From a virus: 43,072 nt of DNA. Every line of letters starts with the position of its first letter. The stretch's first letter is position 1. The stretch spans positions 1 through 43,072 of the IMG/VR virus record IMGVR_UViG_3300015245_000020; one strand, written 5' to 3'. Below are positions 1 to 6,384 of this stretch, in pieces. Below the pieces are notes generated by a model that saw only the letters and a program-made list of their open reading frames with translations, had not been told where the DNA came from and made no database searches. Made by a program: the position numbers and the translations under genes.

Positions 1-77
1 GCCATGCGAGTAGCCCTAAAACAATGGCGAAATACAGAGCCCAAAAGATACCTGTTTCAGTGAGTGCACGCATTGAA
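1..77. repeat. Left copy of 77-bp terminal overlap
   Basis: These 77 bases are identical to the last 77 bases of the window (42996-43072). A perfect overlap of exactly this size is what a de Bruijn assembler leaves when it closes a circle, so the contig is a complete circular or circularly permuted genome. A real short direct terminal repeat would look the same but is less likely, because genes run uninterrupted through the join. Confidence 0.9.
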
Positions 78-194
78 CATTACCTCCAACCATTCGGGAA
101 CTTCAAGACATTGGCACTCTTCTTGATAGGAGAGTTTACCAAAGATCTCCATAAGCTCCCAAACTTGTTCCCTACTTGCGAAATGCGTGACCAT
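57..194 (-). CDS. Small early protein, 45 aa, unknown function
   Basis: This 45-codon frame begins MVTHFASREQVWEL and ends just before a TGA at 57-59. Its ATG shares bases with the TAA of the preceding gene (TAATG, 192-196), so translation is probably coupled. The product is acidic and looks helical, with Glu- and Trp-rich stretches and two cysteines close together (CQC). It matches no family I recognise. Near its 3' end it contains the GGAGG that serves the next gene, the 27-aa membrane peptide. The overlapping arrangement supports coding; the short length limits confidence. Confidence 0.5.
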   Translation of the reverse strand: MVTHFASREQVWELMEIFGKLSYQEECQCLEVPEWLEVMFNACTH

Positions 195-439
195 TACGCA
201 ACTCGCATCCGCAGAGAAAGATCGTATATCTGGGTGTGCTCTTTGTACTCCTTGCGGACATGCGCCGCATGCTGCTCCGCCCGCACCTTCGTGTCGAGCG
301 TGGTGTGCGTGCTCGCCTGTTTCTTTTCATTGAAGCCCAACAGAAGAAATCCTGCTTTCTTGTCCGATCGCAGAGCGGCAATGTTGCCGATTTTCGCTTC
401 GTTGCATTCCACTACGAGTTGCTTTCCGACGCTAGCCAT
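194..439 (-). CDS. First gene of leftward early operon, 81 aa, unknown function
   Basis: The start is the second of two in-frame ATGs. The upstream AAGGAG (446-451) lies about six bases before ATGGCTAGC, whereas the first ATG touches the Shine-Dalgarno sequence. The protein begins MASVGKQLVVECNEAKIGNI, has a short hydrophobic beta-like stretch (AGFLLLGF) and then a basic, His- and Lys-rich helical C-terminus. No known family is recognised. It is the first gene after the leftward promoter at 699-727 and sits directly behind a stable hairpin (457-479). First genes of such operons often act against the host early in infection; that is inference from position only. Confidence 0.75.
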   Translation of the reverse strand: MASVGKQLVVECNEAKIGNIAALRSDKKAGFLLLGFNEKKQASTHTTLDTKVRAEQHAAHVRKEYKEHTQIYDLSLRMRVA

Positions 440-456
440 TTTCATCTCCTTATAAA

Positions 457-479
457 CCCGAGGGCAACATGCCCTCGGG
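457..479 (-). terminator. Hairpin with short T-tract ahead of the first early gene
   Basis: Ten-base-pair stem CCCGAGGGCA / TGCCCTCGGG with a three-base loop. Read leftward it is followed by TTTAT and then immediately by AAGGAG of the next gene. It could be a weak terminator or attenuator, or a 5'-stabilising or processing hairpin. The T-tract is short, so partial read-through is likely. Confidence 0.55.
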
Positions 480-538
480 GTACAACCTTCAAGGTGTCAT
501 TCAGATGAGTTGAACTTTTTCAGTGAGGTGTACGCCCT

Positions 539-556
539 TTAGGACATTCGGCGCAT
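539..556 (-). CDS. Possible leader peptide (MRRMS)
   Basis: A five-codon frame ATG CGC CGA ATG TCC TAA stands six bases behind an excellent Shine-Dalgarno sequence (AAAGGAG, 563-569) in the untranslated leader of the leftward transcript. The same frame opens further upstream at 619 (26 codons), but only the inner ATG has a ribosome-binding site. It could be an attenuation or translation-initiation leader, or the relic of a lost gene whose start region survives. Confidence 0.3.
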   Translation of the reverse strand: MRRMS

Positions 557-585
557 AAAGTTCTCCTTTCGGTCAACTCTTACAT

Positions 586-614
586 TTGCCATTGAGCGCC
601 GCACGGCGCATAAT
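586..614 (+). promoter_or_regulatory. Rightward sigma70 promoter overlapping an operator-like repeat
   Basis: TTGCCA (586-591) and CATAAT (609-614) are separated by 17 bp, five of six matches to each consensus hexamer. Initiation near 621 would give an approximately 120-nt leader before the primase-helicase at 740. The promoter lies exactly on the inverted repeat at 587-618, so a protein bound there would block it. Confidence 0.55.
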
Positions 615-618
615 GGCA
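587..618. promoter_or_regulatory. 32-bp inverted repeat, candidate operator
   Basis: The sequence is TGCCATT-ga-GCGCC-gcac-GGCGC-at-AATGGCA: two nested stems of 7 and 5 bp separated by symmetric mismatches. It covers the rightward promoter and lies in the leader of the leftward transcript, where it could also fold as RNA. A dimeric repressor site is the simplest reading. The 177-aa winged-helix-like product (40692-41225) is a candidate ligand, by inference only. Confidence 0.45.
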
Positions 619-698
619 TTTGCGCTCAGGTACTTAGCTTCTCTGAGCGCTGGAGGAGGGGAGCACGCTGCTTCTAGCCGCGCTGCCCACCAGATGCT

Positions 699-727
699 AG
701 TATAGCGCAGACCAAGCAAGATTACAA
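699..727 (-). promoter_or_regulatory. Leftward early sigma70 promoter
   Basis: On the minus strand TTGTAA (727-722) and TATACT (704-699) are separated by 17 bp. Transcription would start near 692, giving an approximately 250-nt leader that carries the nested hairpin (587-618), the MRRMS frame and the 457-479 hairpin. Apart from these elements nothing coding is visible between 440 and 739. Confidence 0.55.
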
Positions 728-739
728 GGGCGACTATAA

Positions 740-2743
740 ATGACTACCGAATCACCAGTACAACTGGTGACATTCAGATCTGTACACGATTATGCGAGAG
801 AAAGAGGGTTTGAAGAAGCTGATTTTGAGAAGGCTGGATGGCAAGTATCTCCTCTCGTTAAGGCAAAAGAGGTTTTAGGCCATGAAATCTTCCCTGGTGA
901 CTCCAATGCTTTCGCTCTTGTCTTCCACTACTACACCCCCGATGGCATACCGATGCAGTACGCCACTATCCGGATTGTCCGGAATCAATCGGTGGGATTT
1001 GTCGCATCAACAAATTCTGGCCCAAAGATGCTTAATCCGGCTAGAAAACCTCCGAGGGTGTACTTCTCGAGGAATGTTAGATGGACAGATTTGCCAGAGA
1101 ATACCGAGATCCAAATTCATGAATCAGTCATTAAAGCCGAAGCCGCAATCAAGAAAGGCTATACGGCGATCGGTATATCTGGTTGCTGGGGTTGGCTCAG
1201 CAAGGCCCACCGTATTCCGCTTCTTAATGACTTCGGATTACTACCTTGGGCTTCGAAAGGACTGAAACCTGTTGTAGTCTTTGACTCTAACACTACTCGT
1301 GGATACCCCGAATTTCAAGATTTGCTTGAACTCGCTATACAGCGATTGGCAGGATCCTTTGAGTTGGAACACCACGTTCCTATGCGATTGCGAGTTTTGC
1401 CTGCTGGTCCGGCAGGCAAGTCTTGGGGATATGATGACTGGTGCGTGGCTGGGGGAGGACAATGGCAAGGTGATTCAGGAGAAATAGATAGTGACCAATC
1501 CAGAGCCTGTCTTGAAAAGATAAACACGGAGTTTTCGTATGACCACATCCTACACAGAATCATTCAGATTAGTCCCCCACACTCGGTTATCTCTATTCGG
1601 GATTTCAAGGATAAAATCAAGCCTCTTAGATATCAAGACTCAGAAGGAGACCTTAAACCCGCCAGTGAAGCATGGCTCGTGTGGGATAAACGAACTGAAA
1701 CTTACGGTCCAGTGTACGCTCCAGGGAAAGCGACATTGTTTGACAAGCATATCAATTTCTGGGATGGCTGGGGATGCGAATCTGTACGAGGGGATATTGA
1801 ACCTTTTACGAAACTCTTGTCAAATTGTCTTAATGTCGAAGAACAAAAAGAATTCCTCGCATGGTGCGCATTCGGCATCCAGAAATGCACGCAAAAGAAA
1901 AGCTCAAAAGTCCCAATCCTTGTAGGGGCTGAAGGAGTAGGGAAAAGTGCGATTTTCAGAGTGCTAGGTAGTATCCATGGAGCTAAGAATTGCACATACA
2001 TCAATACGGGGGAGCTAGAGTCAAATTTCAATTCTTATCTCGCCAACAAGACTCTCGTAGTGGTTGATGATTTCACTAAAATGGATGGGAAGACTAATGC
2101 GAAGCTTCGAAACATCTCCACTAATGAAACGATACGCGTCAACTCAAAATTCACACCTGAATACGAAATCCAAAACACTGCGGCCCTTGCCTTCACTGGT
2201 AACGAGTTTGACGGTATCAAGATGGATGAGGAATCGCGCAGGTATCTGGTTCTACGAATGCAACCAAAGGGGCCTACGGATTGGAAAGTATTCTGGGCAT
2301 GGGCCGAGAGCACTGGCCCTTCACATCTCCGCTTTGCTCTTGAAGTGCTTGACATCTCGCAGTTCGATCCGTACGCCCCCGCCATGCTCACTGAAGGAAA
2401 GAAGGTTATGGCAGCGGCATCTCAGTCTGCTCTATACTACTGGCTTCAGGACGTACAGGACCATATTGGAGGACGAGCTGTGGCTACTTCTCGGGAGCTT
2501 GACTTCTTATACGTTCGCTCGGGAGGTGGGTCACAAGATACTACCCCGAATCGTGGGAAGGCTATCTCAGATTGGCTCGCAGCAAAGGGTTACAATCTCG
2601 CAGCATCAGGTGTGAAATTGAAAATTGATGGAATACCAACTCGCGTGTGGGCGATTAAGGCGGAGGCGGCTGGATGGGGAGGAGATAAAGTACGGGCGGA
2701 TATTAGAGAATTTCCTCTGATGAATCTTGTAAAAGGAAGCTAA
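740..2743 (+). CDS. DNA primase-helicase (TOPRIM-like DUF3854 plus SF3-type helicase)
   Basis: The 667-aa protein has two parts. Residues about 90-245 look like a DUF3854/TOPRIM primase domain: HESVIKAEAA with E128, VVVFDSNT with D182, then KSWGYDDW with D232/D233. Residues about 360-510 are a superfamily-3/D5-like AAA+ helicase: Walker A GAEGVGKS (396-403), Walker B LVVVDDF (439-445), sensor TGNE (486-489) and arginines 500/501. It should prime and unwind DNA at the phage origin. It is the only rightward replication gene, and the candidate origin lies directly downstream. The start at 740 follows a weak AAGGG. Confidence 0.8.
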   Translation: MTTESPVQLVTFRSVHDYARERGFEEADFEKAGWQVSPLVKAKEVLGHEIFPGDSNAFALVFHYYTPDGIPMQYATIRIVRNQSVGFVASTNSGPKMLNPARKPPRVYFSRNVRWTDLPENTEIQIHESVIKAEAAIKKGYTAIGISGCWGWLSKAHRIPLLNDFGLLPWASKGLKPVVVFDSNTTRGYPEFQDLLELAIQRLAGSFELEHHVPMRLRVLPAGPAGKSWGYDDWCVAGGGQWQGDSGEIDSDQSRACLEKINTEFSYDHILHRIIQISPPHSVISIRDFKDKIKPLRYQDSEGDLKPASEAWLVWDKRTETYGPVYAPGKATLFDKHINFWDGWGCESVRGDIEPFTKLLSNCLNVEEQKEFLAWCAFGIQKCTQKKSSKVPILVGAEGVGKSAIFRVLGSIHGAKNCTYINTGELESNFNSYLANKTLVVVDDFTKMDGKTNAKLRNISTNETIRVNSKFTPEYEIQNTAALAFTGNEFDGIKMDEESRRYLVLRMQPKGPTDWKVFWAWAESTGPSHLRFALEVLDISQFDPYAPAMLTEGKKVMAAASQSALYYWLQDVQDHIGGRAVATSRELDFLYVRSGGGSQDTTPNRGKAISDWLAAKGYNLAASGVKLKIDGIPTRVWAIKAEAAGWGGDKVRADIREFPLMNLVKGS

Positions 2744-2947
2744 ATGTTCTTGACCCTGTCTGAAGTGGGTTGGGTGTACGCTAAGTTCCGAGGTAGCCAT
2801 GGCTACCTTGTCCAGCTTAATCTTATTGCGGCGCAGCAACTCGCTAAGGAGATCAGAGAACGTAATGGATGGTTTGTGAGGCATAGGATGGCTACCATGG
2901 CTACCTGGAGGCTACCTTCTAAGTACTTGTTTTTAAAGGGGGAGTAG
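2744..2947 (+). CDS. Doubtful 67-aa frame downstream of primase
   Basis: The ATG directly follows the primase TAA, an arrangement that permits re-initiation, and the first 45 codons read as an ordinary helical protein (QQLAKEIRERNGWF). The C-terminal third is made of the GGCTACC repeats of the candidate origin, translating to HRMATMATWRL, and has no independent Shine-Dalgarno sequence. It may be a small origin-proximal gene or chance. Confidence 0.3.
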   Translation: MFLTLSEVGWVYAKFRGSHGYLVQLNLIAAQQLAKEIRERNGWFVRHRMATMATWRLPSKYLFLKGE

Positions 2948-3131
2948 CCATGGTAGCCATGGTAGCCATCAATTTAATATATTAATGTGTGTATATAAAG
3001 AGGTATCTAAAGATGATAATAGTAGTATATAAGGTAGAAAACCATGGCTACCGGCTACCTTGGCTACTCTTGCTTAATAAACAAGTACTTGAAAGGTAGC
3101 CATGGGGTTTTTAGAGCAAACCATGGCTACC
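2792..3131. repeat. Cluster of GGCTACC / CATGGCTACC iteron-like repeats
   Basis: At least ten copies of GGCTACC or its complement lie in 340 bp. They include a perfect 16-bp palindrome GGTAGCCATGGCTACC (2792-2807), copies at 2890, 2896, 2910, 3043, 3053, 3095 and 3122, and three tandem 9-bp units at 2944-2969. They occur in both orientations and nowhere else that I noticed. Such clusters next to a replication initiator are typical protein-binding iterons. About 210 nt from 3132 to 3345 carry no gene, only the promoter and hairpin listed next. Confidence 0.8.
2910..3101. other. Candidate replication origin: inverted repeat around an AT-rich core
   Basis: A roughly 55-bp imperfect inverted repeat (2910-2969 against 3043-3101) contains GGCTACCTT, AAGTACTTGTTT and GAGTAGCCA on both arms. 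The 73 bp between the arms are about three-quarters A+T (AATTTAATATATTAATG and similar), like a DNA-unwinding element. The position directly behind the primase-helicase supports an origin. A recombination or regulatory site is the main alternative. Confidence 0.5.
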
Positions 3132-3271
3132 TGGGACCGCCCTAGACACACGCAGCGCCAAAAGCAGCACGTAGAATATTCGATATTTAGCATATCAAAC
3201 CCGAGGACGACGAGGTGTGTCTGTCCCTCCCGTGTAAGTGGGCGCTAACTTCAACTGTTACAATTTCCCGC

Positions 3272-3300
3272 TTGCATTTGGCCGATCGCTGTGGCATACT
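3272..3300 (+). promoter_or_regulatory. Promoter for the 100-aa protein (TGTGGCATACT type)
   Basis: TTGCAT (3272-3277), a 17-bp spacer ending TGTGG, then CATACT (3295-3300), with the TGn of an extended -10. An almost identical arrangement precedes the gene at 32271-32639 on the other strand. Initiation near 3307 would place the next hairpin at the very 5' end of the RNA. Confidence 0.5.
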
Positions 3301-3307
3301 TGGGTCA

Positions 3308-3326
3308 CCGTGGCAGCCTGCCACGG
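3308..3326 (+). promoter_or_regulatory. 5' stem-loop at predicted transcript start
   Basis: A perfect 8-bp stem CCGTGGCA / TGCCACGG with a GCC loop, followed by ATTTTAAGGAG. It begins at the predicted +1, so it more likely protects the mRNA end than terminates transcription. It could also stop read-through from the primase unit. Confidence 0.55.
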
Positions 3327-3345
3327 ATTTTAAGGAGCTAGGAAA

Positions 3346-3648
3346 ATGAGCAAAAAGCAGAAGGCCGAAGTGGTTGCGCCTGCGGGTGAAGTGGTGGCGG
3401 AAACCGTGCCAGTGGTGGAAGTGGCCAAGCCGGTGGACATCACGCTGGTCCTCGGACCCAAGGCGCCCAAGCATCGCGTCGGGCACAATTCCGCGGCATG
3501 GGCCGTTATCACGCCCATGCTCCCCTGTGGCGCGACCAAGCTGGCCGAGGCTGTGGGCAAGGTCCCCAACATCGGCGGCCCCAAGGGCAACGGGATGCTG
3601 TACGTGTCGTACGCCATGCGGCGAGGCTGGCTAGCCAAGCAGGCATAG
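3346..3648 (+). CDS. 100-aa protein from a strongly expressed single-gene unit, unknown function
   Basis: AAGGAG lies eleven bases before ATGAGCAAAAAGC. The N-terminal 30 residues are a flexible Ala/Val/Glu/Lys tail; residues about 33-100 look folded (HRVGHNSAAWAVITPML, MLYVSYAMRRGWL). Base composition is much richer in G+C than neighbouring genes. It has its own promoter, 5' hairpin, strong ribosome-binding site and terminator, so it should be abundant and made apart from both large blocks. No family is recognised. A nucleic-acid-binding or host-interaction role is possible but unproven. Its expression design is shared with the gene at 32271-32639. Confidence 0.85.
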   Translation: MSKKQKAEVVAPAGEVVAETVPVVEVAKPVDITLVLGPKAPKHRVGHNSAAWAVITPMLPCGATKLAEAVGKVPNIGGPKGNGMLYVSYAMRRGWLAKQA

Positions 3649-3661
3649 TCCTTGCAATAGC

Positions 3662-3693
3662 AAATCCCATGCCAGAAGTGGCATGGGATTTTT
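3662..3693 (+). terminator. Rho-independent terminator after the 100-aa gene
   Basis: A 13-bp perfect stem AAATCCCATGCCA / TGGCATGGGATTT with a GAAG loop, continuing into a five-T run. It separates this unit from the late promoter. The bases from 3694 to 3849 hold no gene that I can support; a terminase recognition site could lie there, but nothing shows it. Confidence 0.9.
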
Positions 3694-3849
3694 CACGTCT
3701 AAAATCAACGACTTCGCGCTACCAAGCAAAAGTCATGCCCGGGGTCGTCAACCCCCATCGTGAGGTCAGGACGTCCCGTTCCACCCCTAGCTCCTAGAGA
3801 GTGAAAATAGTAACCATACACTCAGTAGGGGTAATAGCGCATATAGTAC

Positions 3850-3878
3850 TTGCTCCTCTACACTGGGTATGCTATAAT
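3850..3878 (+). promoter_or_regulatory. Late (morphogenesis) promoter, near consensus
   Basis: TTGCTC (3850-3855), a 17-bp spacer, and TATAAT (3873-3878) preceded by TGC, an extended -10. This is the best sigma70 match seen in the window. The predicted start, 3884-3886, coincides with the ATG of the small terminase gene. It probably drives the whole 23-kb virion and lysis block, since no other strong rightward promoter was noticed. Confidence 0.75.
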
Positions 3879-3885
3879 CCGCGCT

Positions 3886-4227
3886 ATGGGGACAATTGTC
3901 GAATTCATACCTGCTGAACAAGCTGCGAAGGAAGATTCACTCCAGCAACTCAGCAAGGCTCCCAATCTCGCCTTCCTCAAGATTTTCCCAAAGAGGGGAC
4001 CCCTTTCAAGGCAAGCAGTCATAGATGCCTTCAACGAGGCATTTCAACAAATCGGGGGTGTAGCTAGGCTCTCCCTCTGGGCAGATGCTCACCCAGAAGA
4101 ATTCTTCAAGCTGTACGCGCGTCTTCTCCCACCTGCCTCCCACCCTGATCTTGATGGAGCGAAAGAATTTATAGTACGGCATATTCTACCTCCTACAGAG
4201 TTGGATAAGCCGAAAAATGGGCCGTGA
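3886..4227 (+). CDS. Putative terminase small subunit
   Basis: The 113-aa protein starts MGTIVEFIPAEQ. The region about residues 45-80 (AFNEAFQQIGGVARLSLWA, then HPEEFFKLYARLLP) matches a conserved phage protein commonly found just before the large terminase and annotated as its small subunit. It would recognise phage DNA for packaging. The ATG sits where transcription is predicted to start and no Shine-Dalgarno is visible, so it may be read from a leaderless mRNA. An in-frame TTG at 3850 lies inside the -35 box and is unlikely. It overlaps the next gene by 11 bases. Confidence 0.65.
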   Translation: MGTIVEFIPAEQAAKEDSLQQLSKAPNLAFLKIFPKRGPLSRQAVIDAFNEAFQQIGGVARLSLWADAHPEEFFKLYARLLPPASHPDLDGAKEFIVRHILPPTELDKPKNGP

Positions 4228-5329
4228 ATTCGACGAGGTAAGCGAGACACAACCGAAGTATCCGGTCCTCAAGACTATTGGGGACTATCTCAAGAGTGCA
4301 GATCTGACGCCTACGGCCAAGGAATTTCTATCTGGACCGGCGAAACTCTTTGAAACATTGGCGTACGATGAACCTTTGACTACAGGTAAGGGCGAGACTC
4401 TACACCTGAAACCCGAAGCCTTAGAACTTTCAAACTTCATACCACCTCTTAAGGGGGCGGGAGCAATGGCGAGTATCGGGCCTATAGGGCTTAGAGCATT
4501 GGGAGAAGCGGACCCGCTTCTGTGGAAGACAGTACTGAAAATCAAGGAAGCCTTGAGTAAAGCGCCTGCGGAGGATTGGAAACTTCAGAAATCAATAGTA
4601 GAGCAATATCCGAACTTCTTCGCAGTGCCTCGTGGGAGAGATCAGTATAAGAGTGTGATGGAGGCCCCCGCTGTCAAATTCGGTATGGAGGCGCCGGAAG
4701 CGAAATTACATGAATCTGGATTAGACAAACTAACTCCAGATGCCCACGTACCAATCTCAGAAGTCTTTGATTCCCCAAGACATTACAAGGCGTATCCTTC
4801 TCTCAAGGCCTTCTCGGTAAGGTACGAGCCGAAATTGGGAAGTGATGCGGGGTATATGAATCCACAAAATGGGATTATAGGAGTGGGTTCCCACAGCACG
4901 CCACAAGATCTTCTAGATACCCTAAACCACGAGGTCACCCACGCAATTCAACGAAAAGAAGGGTGGCCTTCGGGAACTACGACTCAAAGTGCGAAAGAGG
5001 CACTCCAGCAATTTGACATATTCGCGCGCACGGGAGAGGTGCTGCCTAAGGAAATAGATAAGCAGTTAGATCTCGTACATAGGCTGCGAAATTTAGATTC
5101 CACGGATAAGATGTTAGGGATAACTGAAGGCACGCTGGCTCACAACGAGTATCGCCGAGCCGCTGGTGAGCAGTTGGCGGAGGCGGTAGCGCAGAGTGCG
5201 AGACAGGGTGGAGGACATGTCCCATATCTCTATGATCAGCCACTTAGTAAGATGTACGATCCTAGAGTACAGAAGTCAGCAGTGGATTACATGATAAATG
5301 TACTGAATGATATGGCGGGGTTGAAATGA
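4217..5329 (+). CDS. HExxH-containing protein between the terminase genes
   Basis: A 370-aa protein. The N-terminal half is hydrophilic and unrecognised. Residues about 195-290 resemble the metallopeptidase-like domains of large polyvalent phage proteins: DLLDTLNHEVTHAIQRKEGW contains H238-E239-V240-T241-H242, a zinc-binding HExxH, followed by EGWPSG. It may be a virion protein injected with the DNA, or a maturation protease. It overlaps its neighbours at both ends (11 and 4 bases), so it belongs to the late operon. Placement between small and large terminase is unusual. Confidence 0.7.
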   Translation: MGREFDEVSETQPKYPVLKTIGDYLKSADLTPTAKEFLSGPAKLFETLAYDEPLTTGKGETLHLKPEALELSNFIPPLKGAGAMASIGPIGLRALGEADPLLWKTVLKIKEALSKAPAEDWKLQKSIVEQYPNFFAVPRGRDQYKSVMEAPAVKFGMEAPEAKLHESGLDKLTPDAHVPISEVFDSPRHYKAYPSLKAFSVRYEPKLGSDAGYMNPQNGIIGVGSHSTPQDLLDTLNHEVTHAIQRKEGWPSGTTTQSAKEALQQFDIFARTGEVLPKEIDKQLDLVHRLRNLDSTDKMLGITEGTLAHNEYRRAAGEQLAEAVAQSARQGGGHVPYLYDQPLSKMYDPRVQKSAVDYMINVLNDMAGLK

Positions 5330-6384
5330 CTGATCAAGAAGAACAAGAAATGAAAGCTCAAATTCTAAAGTATGGAGAGGTGAAAGAGTCCCCCGCGAAT
5401 CGTCCTGGTCTGCTTTTGTCCCAACTTCTCCGTAAGGGCAGAGATTTTGTAAATGACTCCCCCATGTTTGGCTCTTCTGATTTAGGAAACCTCATAATGG
5501 GGAAAGCCCCAGAGGCTATAGAGGACTATGCCTACGGAAGTTCTCCCCTTCGTGGTAAGGGTTGGACGACGTATGTGGATCCGCGAGTGTTGGACATTGC
5601 TGCGATGCCCTTTGTAGGCGGAACTTTGGCGAAGACATTTAAGAGTGTGAAATCACCATTGGCTAAGGCGTTGGTTGGAGAAGAAGGTGTCGCCGTAAAT
5701 GAAGAACGAAGAAACTTCTTGAAACAGGGCTCCGCCCTTGCTGCGAGCGCAACTGCCGGGGGAGCCGTGCCTGATGCTGTAAAACTTCTATTAAAGGAGG
5801 TGGCCCCCGCTGTTGGAGTACAGGGGGCTAAGATTGGTATGGGAACTTTAGCAGCCACTCTTGCTGCGAACAGTATGAAGTGGGCTAAACTTCATGGAGA
5901 GAAATTCATGGAGGATGCTGGGTGGCAAGAGTACACTCATAAGGAGTTGGTGAACCAAACTAAAGAGGTGGCCTCATCTCCTGAATTTGTAAAGAAGTTG
6001 TCGCAGGCTATAGGGGACATTTCTCCAGAAAATGTAGACCCAAATTTCCTGACTAGACTTCATGGGCAGATGTCTCACAATGATTTTTACAGGGGTACAG
6101 AGCGAGAAATAAAAATTCCGGATGTACCTGATTGGGCAAATAAACCTGGGAAGAAAAGTTATGAGTATTGGGAGAAAAGAACAAGTGATTTAAGGAATAA
6201 GATTGAAAATAATGCGGAAACTGCAAAGCAATTTGAAGAACTAGTAATAACCGGAAAACTTCCTAAGGATGCAGATCCTGTTTTGGCTACTTTTGGTAGT
6301 TGGGATGCCTCCCCTAAAAATTCTAAGTTGGCAGATTTGATGGAGGAAATACAGCACTCTATGAGCCATGGGGGTCATGAGTGA
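5326..6384 (+). CDS. 352-aa late protein with internal twin-arginine-like motif
   Basis: No family is recognised with certainty. Residues 128-133 read RRNFLK and are followed by a weakly hydrophobic Ala/Gly segment (136-147), the order of a Tat signal but buried in mid-protein. Residues about 165-185 form another small-residue, possibly membrane-active segment. The C-terminal half is charged, helical and Lys/Glu-rich. It overlaps the previous gene by 4 bases (ATGA) and terL by GTGA. With its HExxH neighbour it may be an ejected or capsid-internal protein. Confidence 0.6.
   Translation: MTDQEEQEMKAQILKYGEVKESPANRPGLLLSQLLRKGRDFVNDSPMFGSSDLGNLIMGKAPEAIEDYAYGSSPLRGKGWTTYVDPRVLDIAAMPFVGGTLAKTFKSVKSPLAKALVGEEGVAVNEERRNFLKQGSALAASATAGGAVPDAVKLLLKEVAPAVGVQGAKIGMGTLAATLAANSMKWAKLHGEKFMEDAGWQEYTHKELVNQTKEVASSPEFVKKLSQAIGDISPENVDPNFLTRLHGQMSHNDFYRGTEREIKIPDVPDWANKPGKKSYEYWEKRTSDLRNKIENNAETAKQFEELVITGKLPKDADPVLATFGSWDASPKNSKLADLMEEIQHSMSHGGHE

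Noticed and set aside
24-455. Rightward 143-codon frame at the left end
   Set aside because: It lies opposite three leftward genes that have ribosome sites and coupled starts, has no Shine-Dalgarno, and its protein is a Cys/Arg/Ser-rich shadow.
2064-2615. 183-codon rightward frame inside the primase gene
   Set aside because: It is entirely within conserved helicase motifs in another phase, with no ribosome site.
3694-3849. cos or pac site before the small terminase
   Set aside because: No characteristic symmetric or repeated motif was found; the position is suggestive but nothing in the sequence supports it.
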